DNA from: Salegentibacter sp.
GTDB taxonomy: Bacteria > Bacteroidota > Bacteroidia > Flavobacteriales > Flavobacteriaceae
Reading direction: 5' to 3'
Assembly: GCA_017795085.1 (NCBI GenBank)
Contig: CP051246.1
Coordinates: 2,916,514 to 2,980,513 of the forward strand
Length of the DNA: 64,000 nucleotides
Of the stretch, positions 24,817 to 32,407 are shown piece after piece; within the stretch, counting starts at the first letter, position 1, and every line of letters begins with the position of its first letter. The position numbers and the translations under genes are program-made. Under the pieces are notes generated by a model, which was given only the letters and a program-made list of their open reading frames with translations, was not told the origin of the DNA and searched no databases.

Positions 24817-25290
24817 ATGAAAAACAAGAGTATTCAAATCCAGGAAAAATATCATAAAGATTTGCAGAAACTTTCTGAAAATCTTGGTCAATCTTATGGG
24901 AAATTGGTAGAAAAAATGATCCTTTATTTTAAGCGTACGGGTATTGATCCGGATGATTTAAAAAATGAAAGTCCTTCTCATAAGATTCAGCAATTAGACA
25001 AAAGATTGGTTTCTTTTTTAAAGGTACAGGAACGTGATATTTTGAAACCCCTTAGACAAGAAACCTATGAATATTATCAAAACCACGAAAAAACCTTAGA
25101 AGGAGCTAAATCGCATATTACCAAAAACATTGCCCAGGTAGATCAAAATTCAAAGATCAGGACAAATAGTGTTTTGAAAGAATTGGCTAAGCAACGGCAA
25201 GCTCTAATTGCCATCTGTGAGCATCTCGATCCTAAAAATAAAAAAGGTTTAATAACTACATTTCAAAATATCTTTAAAAATGCCAATTAG
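24817..25290 (+). CDS. BfmA/BtgA-family mobilization protein
   Basis: A 157-residue basic protein. The N-terminus resembles ribbon-helix-helix accessory factors (I-Q-I-Q-E-K-Y-H-K-D-L-Q-K-L-S-E-N-L-G-Q), followed by long helices (Y-E-Y-Y-Q-N-H-E-K-T-L-E-G-A-K). It matches the BfmA/BtgA mobilization accessory proteins of Bacteroides transposons. It likely binds oriT and recruits the relaxase encoded by the next gene, which overlaps it by 11 bases. Confidence 0.88.
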   Translation: MKNKSIQIQEKYHKDLQKLSENLGQSYGKLVEKMILYFKRTGIDPDDLKNESPSHKIQQLDKRLVSFLKVQERDILKPLRQETYEYYQNHEKTLEGAKSHITKNIAQVDQNSKIRTNSVLKELAKQRQALIAICEHLDPKNKKGLITTFQNIFKNAN

Positions 25291-26173
25291 TAAACCCCAT
25301 AGTTCTTTAGGAGCAAATAATTCCGGCAGTTGTTCTTCCCTGGTGCAATACTTAGACAAGGAAAACCAGGAATTAGAAAAGAAGATACAAACCTCGGATA
25401 GTATCTCAAAAATTGCGCTCTATGAAAAGAGAAAACAGCATTTTTTTGATGCTGCATCAGACCAGGTAAGTCTGATTTCAGTCATTGATAAGATTGACAA
25501 TAATCGAAAAAAGCTAGGAAAGAAGGATGCTAAATATTATGCGCCAACCATAAGTTTTAGCCAGAAGGAATTGGCACATTTATCCGAAATGGCCGCCGGC
25601 AGAAAAGTTGAAAGTGTTTGGGACTTTTCAAATAAGGAATACTTAAAATTTAATAAGCTGATAAGGGATTACGGGCGTATAGTGATGGACGAATATGCCG
25701 GCAACTTTAATAGGCAGAATAGAGGACTAAATGTAGGAAAAGATCTGGTATATTTTGGAAAAATCGAGCATTTTCGGAAATTCAAGGGAAATGATAAAGA
25801 AGTAAAAAATGAATTATTTCAGTCTGGAGATTATAAACCAGGATTAAACTCCCACATTCATATTATTGTAAGCCGGAAAGACAAAACCCAAAAAATGAAA
25901 CTGAGCCCGGTGGCCAATGAACGATCTAAAGATAGAATGATAGGAAAAAACAAGTACCACGTGGGTTTTGACCGGACAAAATGGATTAAGAAAAATGAAA
26001 AAGCTTTTGATGATTTCTTCAAGTACCAACGCCAAGAACTTGAAAAATTTGAAGTTCAGAATATTTTAAAGAATGGATCTCCAAAGGAGAAAGACCAAAT
26101 TAAGCAGCGGTTAGAAAAATTATCTGAGAAGAGAGATATTAATAGAAGAAGAAACTTTACAATGAGAAGGTGA
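25280..26173 (+). CDS. MobB/BtgB-type relaxase (DUF5712)
   Basis: A 297-residue protein resembling the DUF5712/MobB group. It begins S-S-L-G-A-N-N-S-G-S-C-S-S-L-V-Q-Y-L, as expected. The nickase histidines are probably in L-N-S-H-I-H-I-I-V-S-R-K-D. Conserved stretches Y-A-P-T-I-S-F-S-Q-K-E and R-G-L-N-V-G-K-D-L-V-Y-F-G-K-I-E-H are present. A likely nucleophile is Tyr in V-M-D-E-Y-A-G-N. It would nick oriT and pilot the DNA strand into a conjugative machine encoded elsewhere. Confidence 0.85.
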   Translation: MPISKPHSSLGANNSGSCSSLVQYLDKENQELEKKIQTSDSISKIALYEKRKQHFFDAASDQVSLISVIDKIDNNRKKLGKKDAKYYAPTISFSQKELAHLSEMAAGRKVESVWDFSNKEYLKFNKLIRDYGRIVMDEYAGNFNRQNRGLNVGKDLVYFGKIEHFRKFKGNDKEVKNELFQSGDYKPGLNSHIHIIVSRKDKTQKMKLSPVANERSKDRMIGKNKYHVGFDRTKWIKKNEKAFDDFFKYQRQELEKFEVQNILKNGSPKEKDQIKQRLEKLSEKRDINRRRNFTMRR

Positions 26174-26382
26174 AAAATTACCATTTAGGAGTTTTCTCTC
26201 ACCCCATATTAATTGGAACCTGGTATTTTAAAAACTCACCTTATGTAGGACGAGGAATAAAGTGAATAATTAAAAAATGATTAGCTTTTTAAAATCAGCT
26301 ATATTCAATTTGTGGCAACTCCATAAGTAAGCCAAATTCACAAAAATCAATTATTTTGCACTAAATTACTGGCACAAAATGT

Positions 26383-26414
26383 CGTATAAACGCATTAAAA
26401 CTTGCGTTTATACG
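26383..26414. promoter_or_regulatory. Perfect 12-bp inverted repeat upstream of the Rrf2 gene
   Basis: CGTATAAACGCA (26383-26394) and TGCGTTTATACG (26403-26414) with an 8-nt spacer. A near-consensus -7 box TACTTTAG follows at 26418-26425, and the Rrf2 start is 38 bp past the repeat. It may be an autoregulatory operator; no T-run follows, so a terminator is unlikely. Confidence 0.5.
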
Positions 26415-26451
26415 CAATACTTTAGTTAGAATTAAAAAAAATGAATCGATA

Positions 26452-26874
26452 GTGTTATCAAAAAAAACAAAATACGCAATTAACGCCCTTGTTTTCATTG
26501 CGAAAAACAAGGACGAGCAACCTATATCGGTAAGTAGAATTTCCGAAGAACAGAACATATCCCTGAAATTCCTTGAATCTATACTGACCGAACTTAAAAA
26601 CGCTCGAATATTGAACAGCACAAAAGGAAAATATGGGGGCTATTCCTTGAATGCACCCCCTGATGAAATTAATATGGCAAAGATTATGCGACTCTTTGAC
26701 GGAGCAATTGCTTTACTACCCTGCGTAACCTATGAATTTTATGAGCGCTGCGAGGAATGTGTTGACGAAGAAAACTGTGGAATCCGTCAAATCGCAATGG
26801 AAATCCGTAATGAAACAGTGAAACGATTAAAAGCTGCTACCCTCACAGACATAGTTAAAAGAGAAAAAATTTAA
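26452..26874 (+). CDS. Rrf2-family transcriptional regulator
   Basis: A 140-residue winged-helix repressor starting at GTG; the nearby ATG at 26441 hits a stop at once. Residues 1-80 are the DNA-binding domain (K-Y-A-I-N-A-L-V-F-I-A, I-S-R-I-S-E-E-Q-N-I-S-L-K-F-L-E-S-I-L, K-G-K-Y-G-G-Y-S-L). The sensor part has four cysteines (C-V-T-Y-E-F-Y-E-R-C-E-E-C-V-D-E-E-N-C-G), which could bind an Fe-S cluster as in IscR or NsrR, though CymR-like members sense metabolites without one. It is divergent from nothing and precedes the DUF2490-PiT pair, its likely target. Confidence 0.88.
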   Translation: MLSKKTKYAINALVFIAKNKDEQPISVSRISEEQNISLKFLESILTELKNARILNSTKGKYGGYSLNAPPDEINMAKIMRLFDGAIALLPCVTYEFYERCEECVDEENCGIRQIAMEIRNETVKRLKAATLTDIVKREKI

Positions 26875-26897
26875 AAAAATAAATTTTTCATTTTTAT

Positions 26898-26939
26898 ATC
26901 CTACTAAATTGGTAGGATTAATAGGGTTTAATATATTTG
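26898..26939 (+). promoter_or_regulatory. Operator and promoter of the DUF2490-PiT operon
   Basis: Inverted repeat ATCCTAC (26898-26904) and GTAGGAT (26912-26918) overlaps a TTG -33 element (26909-26911). A consensus -7 box TATATTTG follows at 26932-26939 after a 20-bp gap, the proper Bacteroidota spacing. The coding start is 21 bp further. A repressor here would block RNA polymerase; Rrf2 is the obvious candidate. Confidence 0.65.
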
Positions 26940-26960
26940 CTCCTTGAATACAGAAACCCT

Positions 26961-27698
26961 ATGCACAAAATAAAATTAATTGTATTTGTAATATTACTTT
27001 TTGGACTGTTGTCTACAAGTGTAAAAGCTCAAAAAAAAGTAGACACACAGCATCTGCTTTGGACACGCTATTACATAAAACTGAAAATTAACGACAATTA
27101 TCAAATAAGACAGGAAATAGAAGAAAGGACTTATTGGTTTCCTTGGCGACAACACCAGTTCGTTTCGAGAACCTTCACAGAGCGAAAACTTGGAAAAGGT
27201 TGGAATGCAGGACTTGGGTTTACCTTTTTTCTGCAATCCTTACCGCACCACCCTGAAATTACAGATTTTCAAAATAGAACAGAGTTGCGTCCTCAACTTG
27301 AAATAGGCTACCAACAAACTATTTCAGATAAAATATCCTTACATCATCGGTATTGGACTGAATTTCGATTTTTTGAATATCCCAATGGCTCTTTTGAGTA
27401 CGGTAACAACCGAACGCGATACAAAATTGAATTAAGATACTCGCCTATTGATAAGTTGACTATAAAAGCATTTGACGAAATCCATATAAATATTGGCAGC
27501 AAAATAGTCCAGAATGTATTTGACCAAAATAGATATGGTACAAGTTTTCAATATATGCCATTGGAAAATTTAGGCCTTGAGTTGGGTTACTTTAATTGGT
27601 ATCAACAAAGAAAATCAGGTGTAGATTTTTACAATCGTCATATTATTAGGTTTACAATTCATCACACTATCAATTTTAAAAAATCTAAAAATCAATAA
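26961..27698 (+). CDS. DUF2490 outer-membrane/periplasmic protein
   Basis: A 245-residue protein with a Sec signal peptide (M-H-K-I-K-L-I-V-F-V...S-V-K-A-Q). The ATG at 26961 is chosen over a TTG at 26937, which lies on the -7 box. The mature part is rich in alternating aromatic residues (L-L-W-T-R-Y-Y-I-K-L-K-I, R-T-Y-W-F-P-W-R-Q-H-Q-F, L-H-H-R-Y-W-T-E-F-R-F-F) as in a beta-barrel; this is the DUF2490 pattern. Two bases separate it from the transporter gene. It may be the outer-membrane partner for the same solute. Confidence 0.85.
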   Translation: MHKIKLIVFVILLFGLLSTSVKAQKKVDTQHLLWTRYYIKLKINDNYQIRQEIEERTYWFPWRQHQFVSRTFTERKLGKGWNAGLGFTFFLQSLPHHPEITDFQNRTELRPQLEIGYQQTISDKISLHHRYWTEFRFFEYPNGSFEYGNNRTRYKIELRYSPIDKLTIKAFDEIHINIGSKIVQNVFDQNRYGTSFQYMPLENLGLELGYFNWYQQRKSGVDFYNRHIIRFTIHHTINFKKSKNQ

Positions 27699-27700
27699 TT

Positions 27701-28720
27701 ATGTCAGAACTATTTAACGCTTTAACCATTCCTTTTTTATTGGCAATGTTTTTAGCCATAAATATGGGCGGTAGCGGAACCGCTCCTTCTTTTTCCGCAG
27801 CCTACGGTGCAAATGTTTTAAAACGAACACTTATCCCAGGACTATTCGGAATAATGGTTCTTGCAGGTGCTTTAATTGCAGGTAAAGAAGTTTCATTAAC
27901 ACTTGGGAAAGGACTTTTAGACCATTCCTTTTTCACCCCCTTGATTACCTCTATTATTTTAGGGTCAATCGGTTTGTCGCTTCTGATTGCCAATTTGATT
28001 GGAGTGCCACAATCAACTAGTCAAGCAACAGTACTTTCAATTGCAGGAGCAGCAACCGCATTGGAAGGTTTGAACACCCATATGTTGTTTTATGAAGTTA
28101 TACCAACTTGGATTATTCTGCCAATCATCGCATTTTTCATAATGCTTATTCTTTCCAAATGGATTTTCCCTTTACTAAAAAATAATATTTTCACGGATGA
28201 TTATTCACATTTAAGACAGCACAAAGGTTTAAAAGCAGTATTAATTTTATCTTCTCTTTATGTTGCCTTCTCAATTGGTGCAAATAATGTAGCTAATGCA
28301 GCAGCACCAATTGCATCATTGACTGCAAATGAAATCGGGCAGGAAGCCATTCAAAATTTTCTACCAATTATTATTCTATCAGTTTTGATTGTAGCTCCTT
28401 GTTTCGCCATTGGTAGTTCTTTACTTGGACACAAAGTGACCAAAAAGACAGGAAAAGATATTGTAGAAGTATCTCCGTTTAATGCAAGCGTAATTGCAAT
28501 TATTGTAGCCAGTTTACTTTTAATTGCTTCCGTAACACAAGGAATCCCAACCTCATTGGTACAATTAAACGGGGCAGCCTTTATTGCTTTGAGCATTAGC
28601 AAGAATGGATTTAGAAATACTTTTAGCAACAAGACCGTAAAACGCTTCTTCACAGTTTGGGGAATAGCCCCAATTTTCGCGTACATTTTGACTTTTGTTT
28701 TAGTAACACTATTGAAATAA
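27701..28720 (+). CDS. PiT-family anion permease (phosphate or sulfate)
   Basis: A 339-residue inner-membrane protein with about ten hydrophobic helices. The two PiT signature repeats are present in altered form: A-I-N-M-G-G-S-G-T-A-P-S-F near the N-terminus and S-I-G-A-N-N-V-A-N-A-A-A-P-I-A-S in the middle. The family includes phosphate transporters and the sulfate permease CysP. The Rrf2 regulator and the divergent first signature make sulfate or a related oxyanion plausible, but this is inference. It forms an operon with DUF2490 and is cargo of a mobile element. Confidence 0.85.
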   Translation: MSELFNALTIPFLLAMFLAINMGGSGTAPSFSAAYGANVLKRTLIPGLFGIMVLAGALIAGKEVSLTLGKGLLDHSFFTPLITSIILGSIGLSLLIANLIGVPQSTSQATVLSIAGAATALEGLNTHMLFYEVIPTWIILPIIAFFIMLILSKWIFPLLKNNIFTDDYSHLRQHKGLKAVLILSSLYVAFSIGANNVANAAAPIASLTANEIGQEAIQNFLPIIILSVLIVAPCFAIGSSLLGHKVTKKTGKDIVEVSPFNASVIAIIVASLLLIASVTQGIPTSLVQLNGAAFIALSISKNGFRNTFSNKTVKRFFTVWGIAPIFAYILTFVLVTLLK

Positions 28721-29010
28721 AGTAAGAAAAGACTGTATACTCCTAATATAACAAACAGCTACATATTTTTAAATCGAAATTTTCGACTTATTTACTTAGT
28801 CGCCAAATCTCAAGCTTTACATACAATTCTATCATTAAATCTAATAATTAAAAACAATTTTTATCTTTGATCGTTAACCCTTATATTCATAGGGTTTCTA
28901 TAAAATAAAGAATAAAAACTAAATTTCTATAAATACTAAAAACATAAACTATAGAATAAAAAATATATTTTTTATAAAATAAAATTCTTAAGCGTTTAGC
29001 TTTTGGTTTT
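28721..29010. other. AT-rich intergenic region
   Basis: Very AT-rich stretch after the PiT gene with no convincing gene. A minus-strand frame at 28887-29171 crosses the compound hairpin and is not supported. Confidence 0.4.
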
Positions 29011-29123
29011 GGTTTCGAAAAATCGCCAGTTTTTATGCACACCAATATCAAAGCAAGGCGCCCACGTCTCGGCGTGGGCTGCTCTTGTTTGGTGTGCGGG
29101 TGTCTGGCGATACCTTCGAAACC
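29011..29123. other. 113-nt compound inverted repeat (three-tier cruciform or structured RNA)
   Basis: Outer arms 29011-29029 (GGTTTCGAAAAATCGCCAG) and 29104-29123 (CTGGCGATACCTTCGAAACC). Middle arms GCACACCA (29037-29044) and TGGTGTGC (29090-29097). Apical hairpin GCCCACG-TCTCGG-CGTGGGC (29060-29079), with flanking AGCA/TGCT pairs. The GC content is far above the surroundings. All tiers nest about one centre. Possible roles: origin of replication or second-strand priming, a non-coding RNA, or a transfer site. It lies 70 bp upstream of the two-gene unknown module. Confidence 0.6.
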
Positions 29124-29192
29124 GACAAGTTGCAGTTCCACGCTTTTTTTATGCGTAAACTTCAAGATCAAAGACTGACTTAACCTTTAAAA

Positions 29193-29603
29193 ATGAAACT
29201 AATGAAAGCCTTTCAACTACAGGACTACAACTTTGAAGAAATCTTATTATTAAAAAGCCTGGCCAGGCATCCAGATGATGTAGAATATGCCGTAGAATTA
29301 ATTGAAGAAGGCCAGGATAAATACGCCTCAAAACGTCTATCAAAAATGGTGGATAAATTTCAGGAGGATGGAATCCTGAAATGCGGAATTCATTTACTGG
29401 ACGAAAACCGGAAGGTTCGAGTTATTTTCAATGGTGACTTTCAAAAAATAATACTAAATGTGCCAAACCCAATTCCTGAACAAATCAGACAGGAGGCAGA
29501 ACCCATTTCCATTATTAAAAAATTGTCCTGCTCAAACCTTGATTTAACTGAAATTAATTACATCACTATGCTCCTAAAAAAGGATGTTGTAGCCCAATTC
29601 TAA
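29193..29603 (+). CDS. Unknown 136-aa protein, first gene of the shared module
   Basis: No family recognised. A soluble, charged protein. It begins F-Q-L-Q-D-Y-N-F-E-E-I-L-L-L-K-S-L-A-R-H and contains a winged-helix-like middle (M-V-D-K-F-Q-E-D-G-I-L-K-C-G-I-H-L-L-D-E-N-R-K-V-R-V). It ends L-T-E-I-N-Y-I-T-M-L-L-K-K-D-V-V. A second possible ATG lies at 29202. The stop is 19 bases before the lipoprotein. A truncated copy lies upstream of the related lipoprotein in element 1 (10009-10062), so the two genes travel as a pair. Confidence 0.7.
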   Translation: MKLMKAFQLQDYNFEEILLLKSLARHPDDVEYAVELIEEGQDKYASKRLSKMVDKFQEDGILKCGIHLLDENRKVRVIFNGDFQKIILNVPNPIPEQIRQEAEPISIIKKLSCSNLDLTEINYITMLLKKDVVAQF

Positions 29604-29622
29604 CCTAAAACTATATATTATT

Positions 29623-30087
29623 ATGAAGAGAATTATTTATTTTTTACCGCTGTTATTGTTTTGTTTCTCCTGTAGTAGTGATTCGTCAGATGATTTATCA
29701 GGTGATGAAACCGAAAACAGCACCTTTACGGTAGAATACTCACAATCGGGAGATAATGAGCTTTTTCACCAGGATATCACTTTTTATGGTTCCCCCGTTG
29801 GTTGGGAAGATTCAGATTCAGGCGCCGAAGTTGAAGGCTATTTAAACGCTGAATATGAAACCTTGCCTGGATCATTCTCTTATACCACCAAAGAAGCTAC
29901 ACCGGCTATTTGGGTCACCTATAATGTTACCCCTCATAACGTAGAAGACGATATATCACTTGAAGTCACTTTTAAATTTTATAAGGATGAGGAACTCATT
30001 GATACCAAGAATCTTTCCATTGATAATGAAAGCACAGTCACCGATAGCTTTGAATGGAAATATTTTGCGGATGTTGGGGATGAATGA
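29623..30087 (+). CDS. Small lipoprotein of element 2, paralogue of 9525-9986
   Basis: A 154-residue lipoprotein (F-L-P-L-L-L-F-C-F-S-C-S lipobox) with an acidic linker and a likely beta-rich domain. It matches the element 1 protein throughout (E-N-S-T-F-T-V-E-Y-S-Q-S-G-D; P-H-N-V-E-D-D-I-S-L-E-V-T-F-K-F-Y-K-D; S-I-D-N-E-S-T-V-T). No known family recognised. A lipid-anchored cargo protein on two separate elements suggests a role at the cell surface, such as exclusion or defence, but nothing in the sequence shows it. Confidence 0.85.
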   Translation: MKRIIYFLPLLLFCFSCSSDSSDDLSGDETENSTFTVEYSQSGDNELFHQDITFYGSPVGWEDSDSGAEVEGYLNAEYETLPGSFSYTTKEATPAIWVTYNVTPHNVEDDISLEVTFKFYKDEELIDTKNLSIDNESTVTDSFEWKYFADVGDE

Positions 30088-30154
30088 TTTTTATTATTGC
30101 TTAGTTATTTTAAGAAAGGGGTTTCCGTCGCCCCTTTCTACTTAAGTAAATCAA

Positions 30155-30382
30155 TTACAGTTTTTCAAACCAATCATCAATATTTTCTATGCTTTCCAGT
30201 TTTCCATTTCGTGCTTCTTCCATAGCCGCTAAAGTAGTAGCATTAGGAATATTTTCCACATCTTCCTTCAATACCTTTTCTATATAACTGTTTAAACTCC
30301 GATTATCTGCTTTTGCAGACTCTTTTAAGGCATTCATAAGGCTTTGATCTAACCGAATGCTTATTTGGATTTTTGTATTCAT
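30155..30382 (-). CDS. Ribbon-helix-helix-like orphan antitoxin
   Basis: A 75-residue protein. It begins K-I-Q-I-S-I-R-L-D-Q-S-L-M-N-A-L-K-E-S-A-type sequence with S-L-N-S-Y-I-E-K-V-L, a ribbon-helix-helix pattern. The tail (A-A-M-E-E-A-R-N-G-K-L-E-S-I-E-N-I-D-D-W-F-E-K-L) resembles toxin-neutralising tails of Bacteroidota type II antitoxins. No toxin gene lies beside it on the same strand, so it looks like an orphan or a solitary regulator. Confidence 0.7.
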   Translation of the reverse strand: MNTKIQISIRLDQSLMNALKESAKADNRSLNSYIEKVLKEDVENIPNATTLAAMEEARNGKLESIENIDDWFEKL

Positions 30383-30682
30383 AAGAGAGGTTCATTTTAC
30401 TTAACAAAGATGGCTCGTTGATTTTGCAAAATTAGATATTCTGAAAATGCTAGTGAGAAGATAAATATACCTTCAAATAACCTGGCTTATTATCCATAAA
30501 TTTTGGGTATTATAAAGATATGAAGAAAAATATGAAAGTTCGATTTATAAGAATTTCTGTAAGTGTTTTAATTAATTTATCTTCACTTTTCTTTTCAAAA
30601 GCCTGATTTATATAAATGACAACGAACTTCTTGGAAAAATCAAGTAAAAAGAATTGGAAATTTTTATAATTATTAACATTAG
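30383..30682. other. Intergenic region, no gene seen
   Basis: AT-rich sequence between the orphan antitoxin and the higBA operator. It probably holds the promoter of the antitoxin gene near 30400, but no clear box is seen. No gene-like frame. Confidence 0.4.
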
Positions 30683-30717
30683 TTTGTTCACAATATTGTG
30701 AACAAATATTATATTTG
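30683..30717 (+). promoter_or_regulatory. 24-bp perfect palindrome and -7 box of the higBA operon
   Basis: TTTGTTCACAAT (30683-30694) is followed directly by its exact complement ATTGTGAACAAA (30695-30706). A consensus -7 box TATATTTG overlaps its right flank at 30710-30717, 12 bp before the toxin ATG. The downstream HigA-type HTH protein is the expected repressor. Confidence 0.75.
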
Positions 30718-30729
30718 CAAAAGAATTAG

Positions 30730-31050
30730 ATGACTATAGTATTTCTAAAAGATTATTTAGAAGACCTCTATGAAGGCAAAACTAAAAAGTATAAAGATTT
30801 TAAATCGAATCCTTCTTTAGTAAAACAGTATGTGAAAACAGTTAACAAACTGAAATCAGTTACCCGCATAGAACAGCTATATCAAATAAAAAGCCTTCAT
30901 TACGAAAAAAAAGAAGGGAACTTAAACGGTAAAAGTGCCGTTTGGATAAACAAACAGTATCGAATCATTTTCAATGAAGTTGCTTCTAAAGAAGACTCCC
31001 TACAAATCGATATTTTAGAATTAGAAGAACTCAGCAAGCACTATCAATAA
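30730..31050 (+). CDS. higB: HigB/RelE-like toxin
   Basis: A 106-residue protein of the RelE/ParE superfamily, closest to HigB (killer) toxins. Marks: V-K-T-V-N-K-L-K-S-V-T-R-I-E-Q-L-Y-Q, S-L-H-Y-E-K-K-E-G-N-L-N-G-K-S-A-V-W-I, and N-K-Q-Y-R-I-I-F-N-E, the last carrying the Arg typical of the active site. It should cleave mRNA on the ribosome. The antitoxin starts two bases after its stop; toxin-first order is usual for hig loci. Confidence 0.88.
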   Translation: MTIVFLKDYLEDLYEGKTKKYKDFKSNPSLVKQYVKTVNKLKSVTRIEQLYQIKSLHYEKKEGNLNGKSAVWINKQYRIIFNEVASKEDSLQIDILELEELSKHYQ

Positions 31051-31052
31051 TT

Positions 31053-32162
31053 ATGAAAGCAACCGACCTAACTCCATTAATCGCTACACATCCGGGAGAA
31101 ATCCTAAAGGATGAATTAGACGCTTCTGATATTTCTCAATCAGATTTTGCAAAAACAATAGGCTATAAAAGAAGTCAACTAAATGAATTCATTAAAGGAA
31201 AAAGAAACCTTAATGCAGATCTTGCTATTCTATTAGAAAGAACCCTGGGCATTGATGCCGATTATTGGATGGAAGCTCAGAAAAATTATGACTTAGATTT
31301 AGCCAGGATTAAAGCAAAGGATAATGAAAGGCTTGAAGCGATAGAGCAACTAGATTTTATTAAGGATAATGTAGCCTATACTTTTTTCAGAAAAGAAAAA
31401 ATCCTTCAGGGTGACCCAATTAAAGATATACAGGCTATTAAAGCCATTTATGGAGTAGAACATTTTGAGCAGTTCGCAAATATGCGAACACAACCTAGTT
31501 TCGCTCGATTTAGAAAATCAACGAAATTGAAGATTGATCCTATAAATATTATAGGATGGGCTAAACTTGTGGAACATAGAGCTAGTTTTGCTTCGGTACC
31601 AGCTTTTGATTATAAATGCCAGGAGGAATTAATTAATAAACTGAAAGGTATATTAAAAGAAAATAAAGATACTCTTAGAACCACACAAAACTTACTGGCC
31701 GGTTACGGTATTAAATTAATTTTTCAGACAAAAGGAACTAAAACGCCTGTGGATGGAATTTCTTTTTGGAGTAATGGAAATCCGGCAATTGGAATGTCAA
31801 TAAGGCATAAACGCCTGGATAATTTTGCATTCACATTATTTCACGAATTAGGACATATTTTTAAGCACCTGGTTAATAATAACGAAAGTCGCTTTATCGA
31901 TTTGGATTCTAAAAATGAAGATGAAGAATATAAAAACTCTAATGAAGAAAAAGAAGCAAACAGGTTTGCAGAGCAATATCTAATTTCTGACAATGAATGG
32001 GAGGAGTATCTTGAAAAATATGGGTCTAATCCACTTGATGACCAAAATATAGTTGAATACGCGGAAAAAATCGGGATTCACCCAAGTATTCTTCGTGGCA
32101 GAGCCTGCTATAAATCTGGATTCTACAAAAAGAAAACCGGAATAGATTATAAGCTACTTTAA
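31053..32162 (+). CDS. higA: HigA-like antitoxin fused to an ImmA/IrrE metallopeptidase
   Basis: A 369-residue fusion. Residues ~10-80 are a HigA-type HTH (H-P-G-E-I-L-K-D-E-L, S-Q-S-D-F-A-K-T-I-G-Y-K-R-S-Q-L-N-E-F, I-D-A-D-Y-W). Residues ~185-330 are an ImmA/IrrE (COG2856) domain with the zinc motif F-H-E-L-G-H-I-F-K-H and a downstream Glu-rich stretch (E-E-K-E-A-N-R-F-A-E-Q-Y) giving the third ligand. ImmA/IrrE enzymes cleave repressors on signal. Here the protease may act on its own HTH part and so link damage sensing to toxin release; that link is inferred. Confidence 0.9.
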   Translation: MKATDLTPLIATHPGEILKDELDASDISQSDFAKTIGYKRSQLNEFIKGKRNLNADLAILLERTLGIDADYWMEAQKNYDLDLARIKAKDNERLEAIEQLDFIKDNVAYTFFRKEKILQGDPIKDIQAIKAIYGVEHFEQFANMRTQPSFARFRKSTKLKIDPINIIGWAKLVEHRASFASVPAFDYKCQEELINKLKGILKENKDTLRTTQNLLAGYGIKLIFQTKGTKTPVDGISFWSNGNPAIGMSIRHKRLDNFAFTLFHELGHIFKHLVNNNESRFIDLDSKNEDEEYKNSNEEKEANRFAEQYLISDNEWEEYLEKYGSNPLDDQNIVEYAEKIGIHPSILRGRACYKSGFYKKKTGIDYKLL

Positions 32163-32220
32163 ATTATTTATAAGCCAATGATTAAGTATTGGTGCTGCAC
32201 TAAAAAAATTGAAAGATAAA

Positions 32221-32244
32221 ATCCGGACTTGCTCCGGTTTTTTT
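32221..32244 (+). terminator. Terminator of the higBA operon
   Basis: CCGGA-CTTGC-TCCGG stem followed by a run of T, about 60 bp past the higA stop. Confidence 0.8.
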
Positions 32245-32317
32245 GTTTTTCGATCTTATCATATCAGTTTGATCTAAACCGGAAATAAATTTAGATTTTA
32301 ATTTTTCTGAAAACAAT

Positions 32318-32407
32318 GGGTAAGACTGGGTAAGATTGAGTAACTAAACTAATCGTACATAAACAACTAATTACAAGTTGATTAAATCTAAAAATAAATT
32401 GGGTAAG
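32318..32407 (+). repeat. GGGTAAG heptamers near the right end of element 2
   Basis: GGGTAAG at 32318-32324 and 32328-32334, a variant GAGTAAC at 32338-32344, all in 10-bp phase, and one more GGGTAAG at 32401-32407. They mirror the CTTACCC set between the VapE and toprim genes. Candidate binding sites for an element-encoded protein. Confidence 0.5.

Noticed and set aside
24817..26173. Evidence for a self-transmissible conjugative element
   Set aside because: Only mobilization proteins are encoded; no type IV secretion genes lie in the element.
28887..29171. 94-aa gene on the minus strand
   Set aside because: The frame crosses the 113-nt inverted repeat and an AT-rich gap, and its composition does not look coding.
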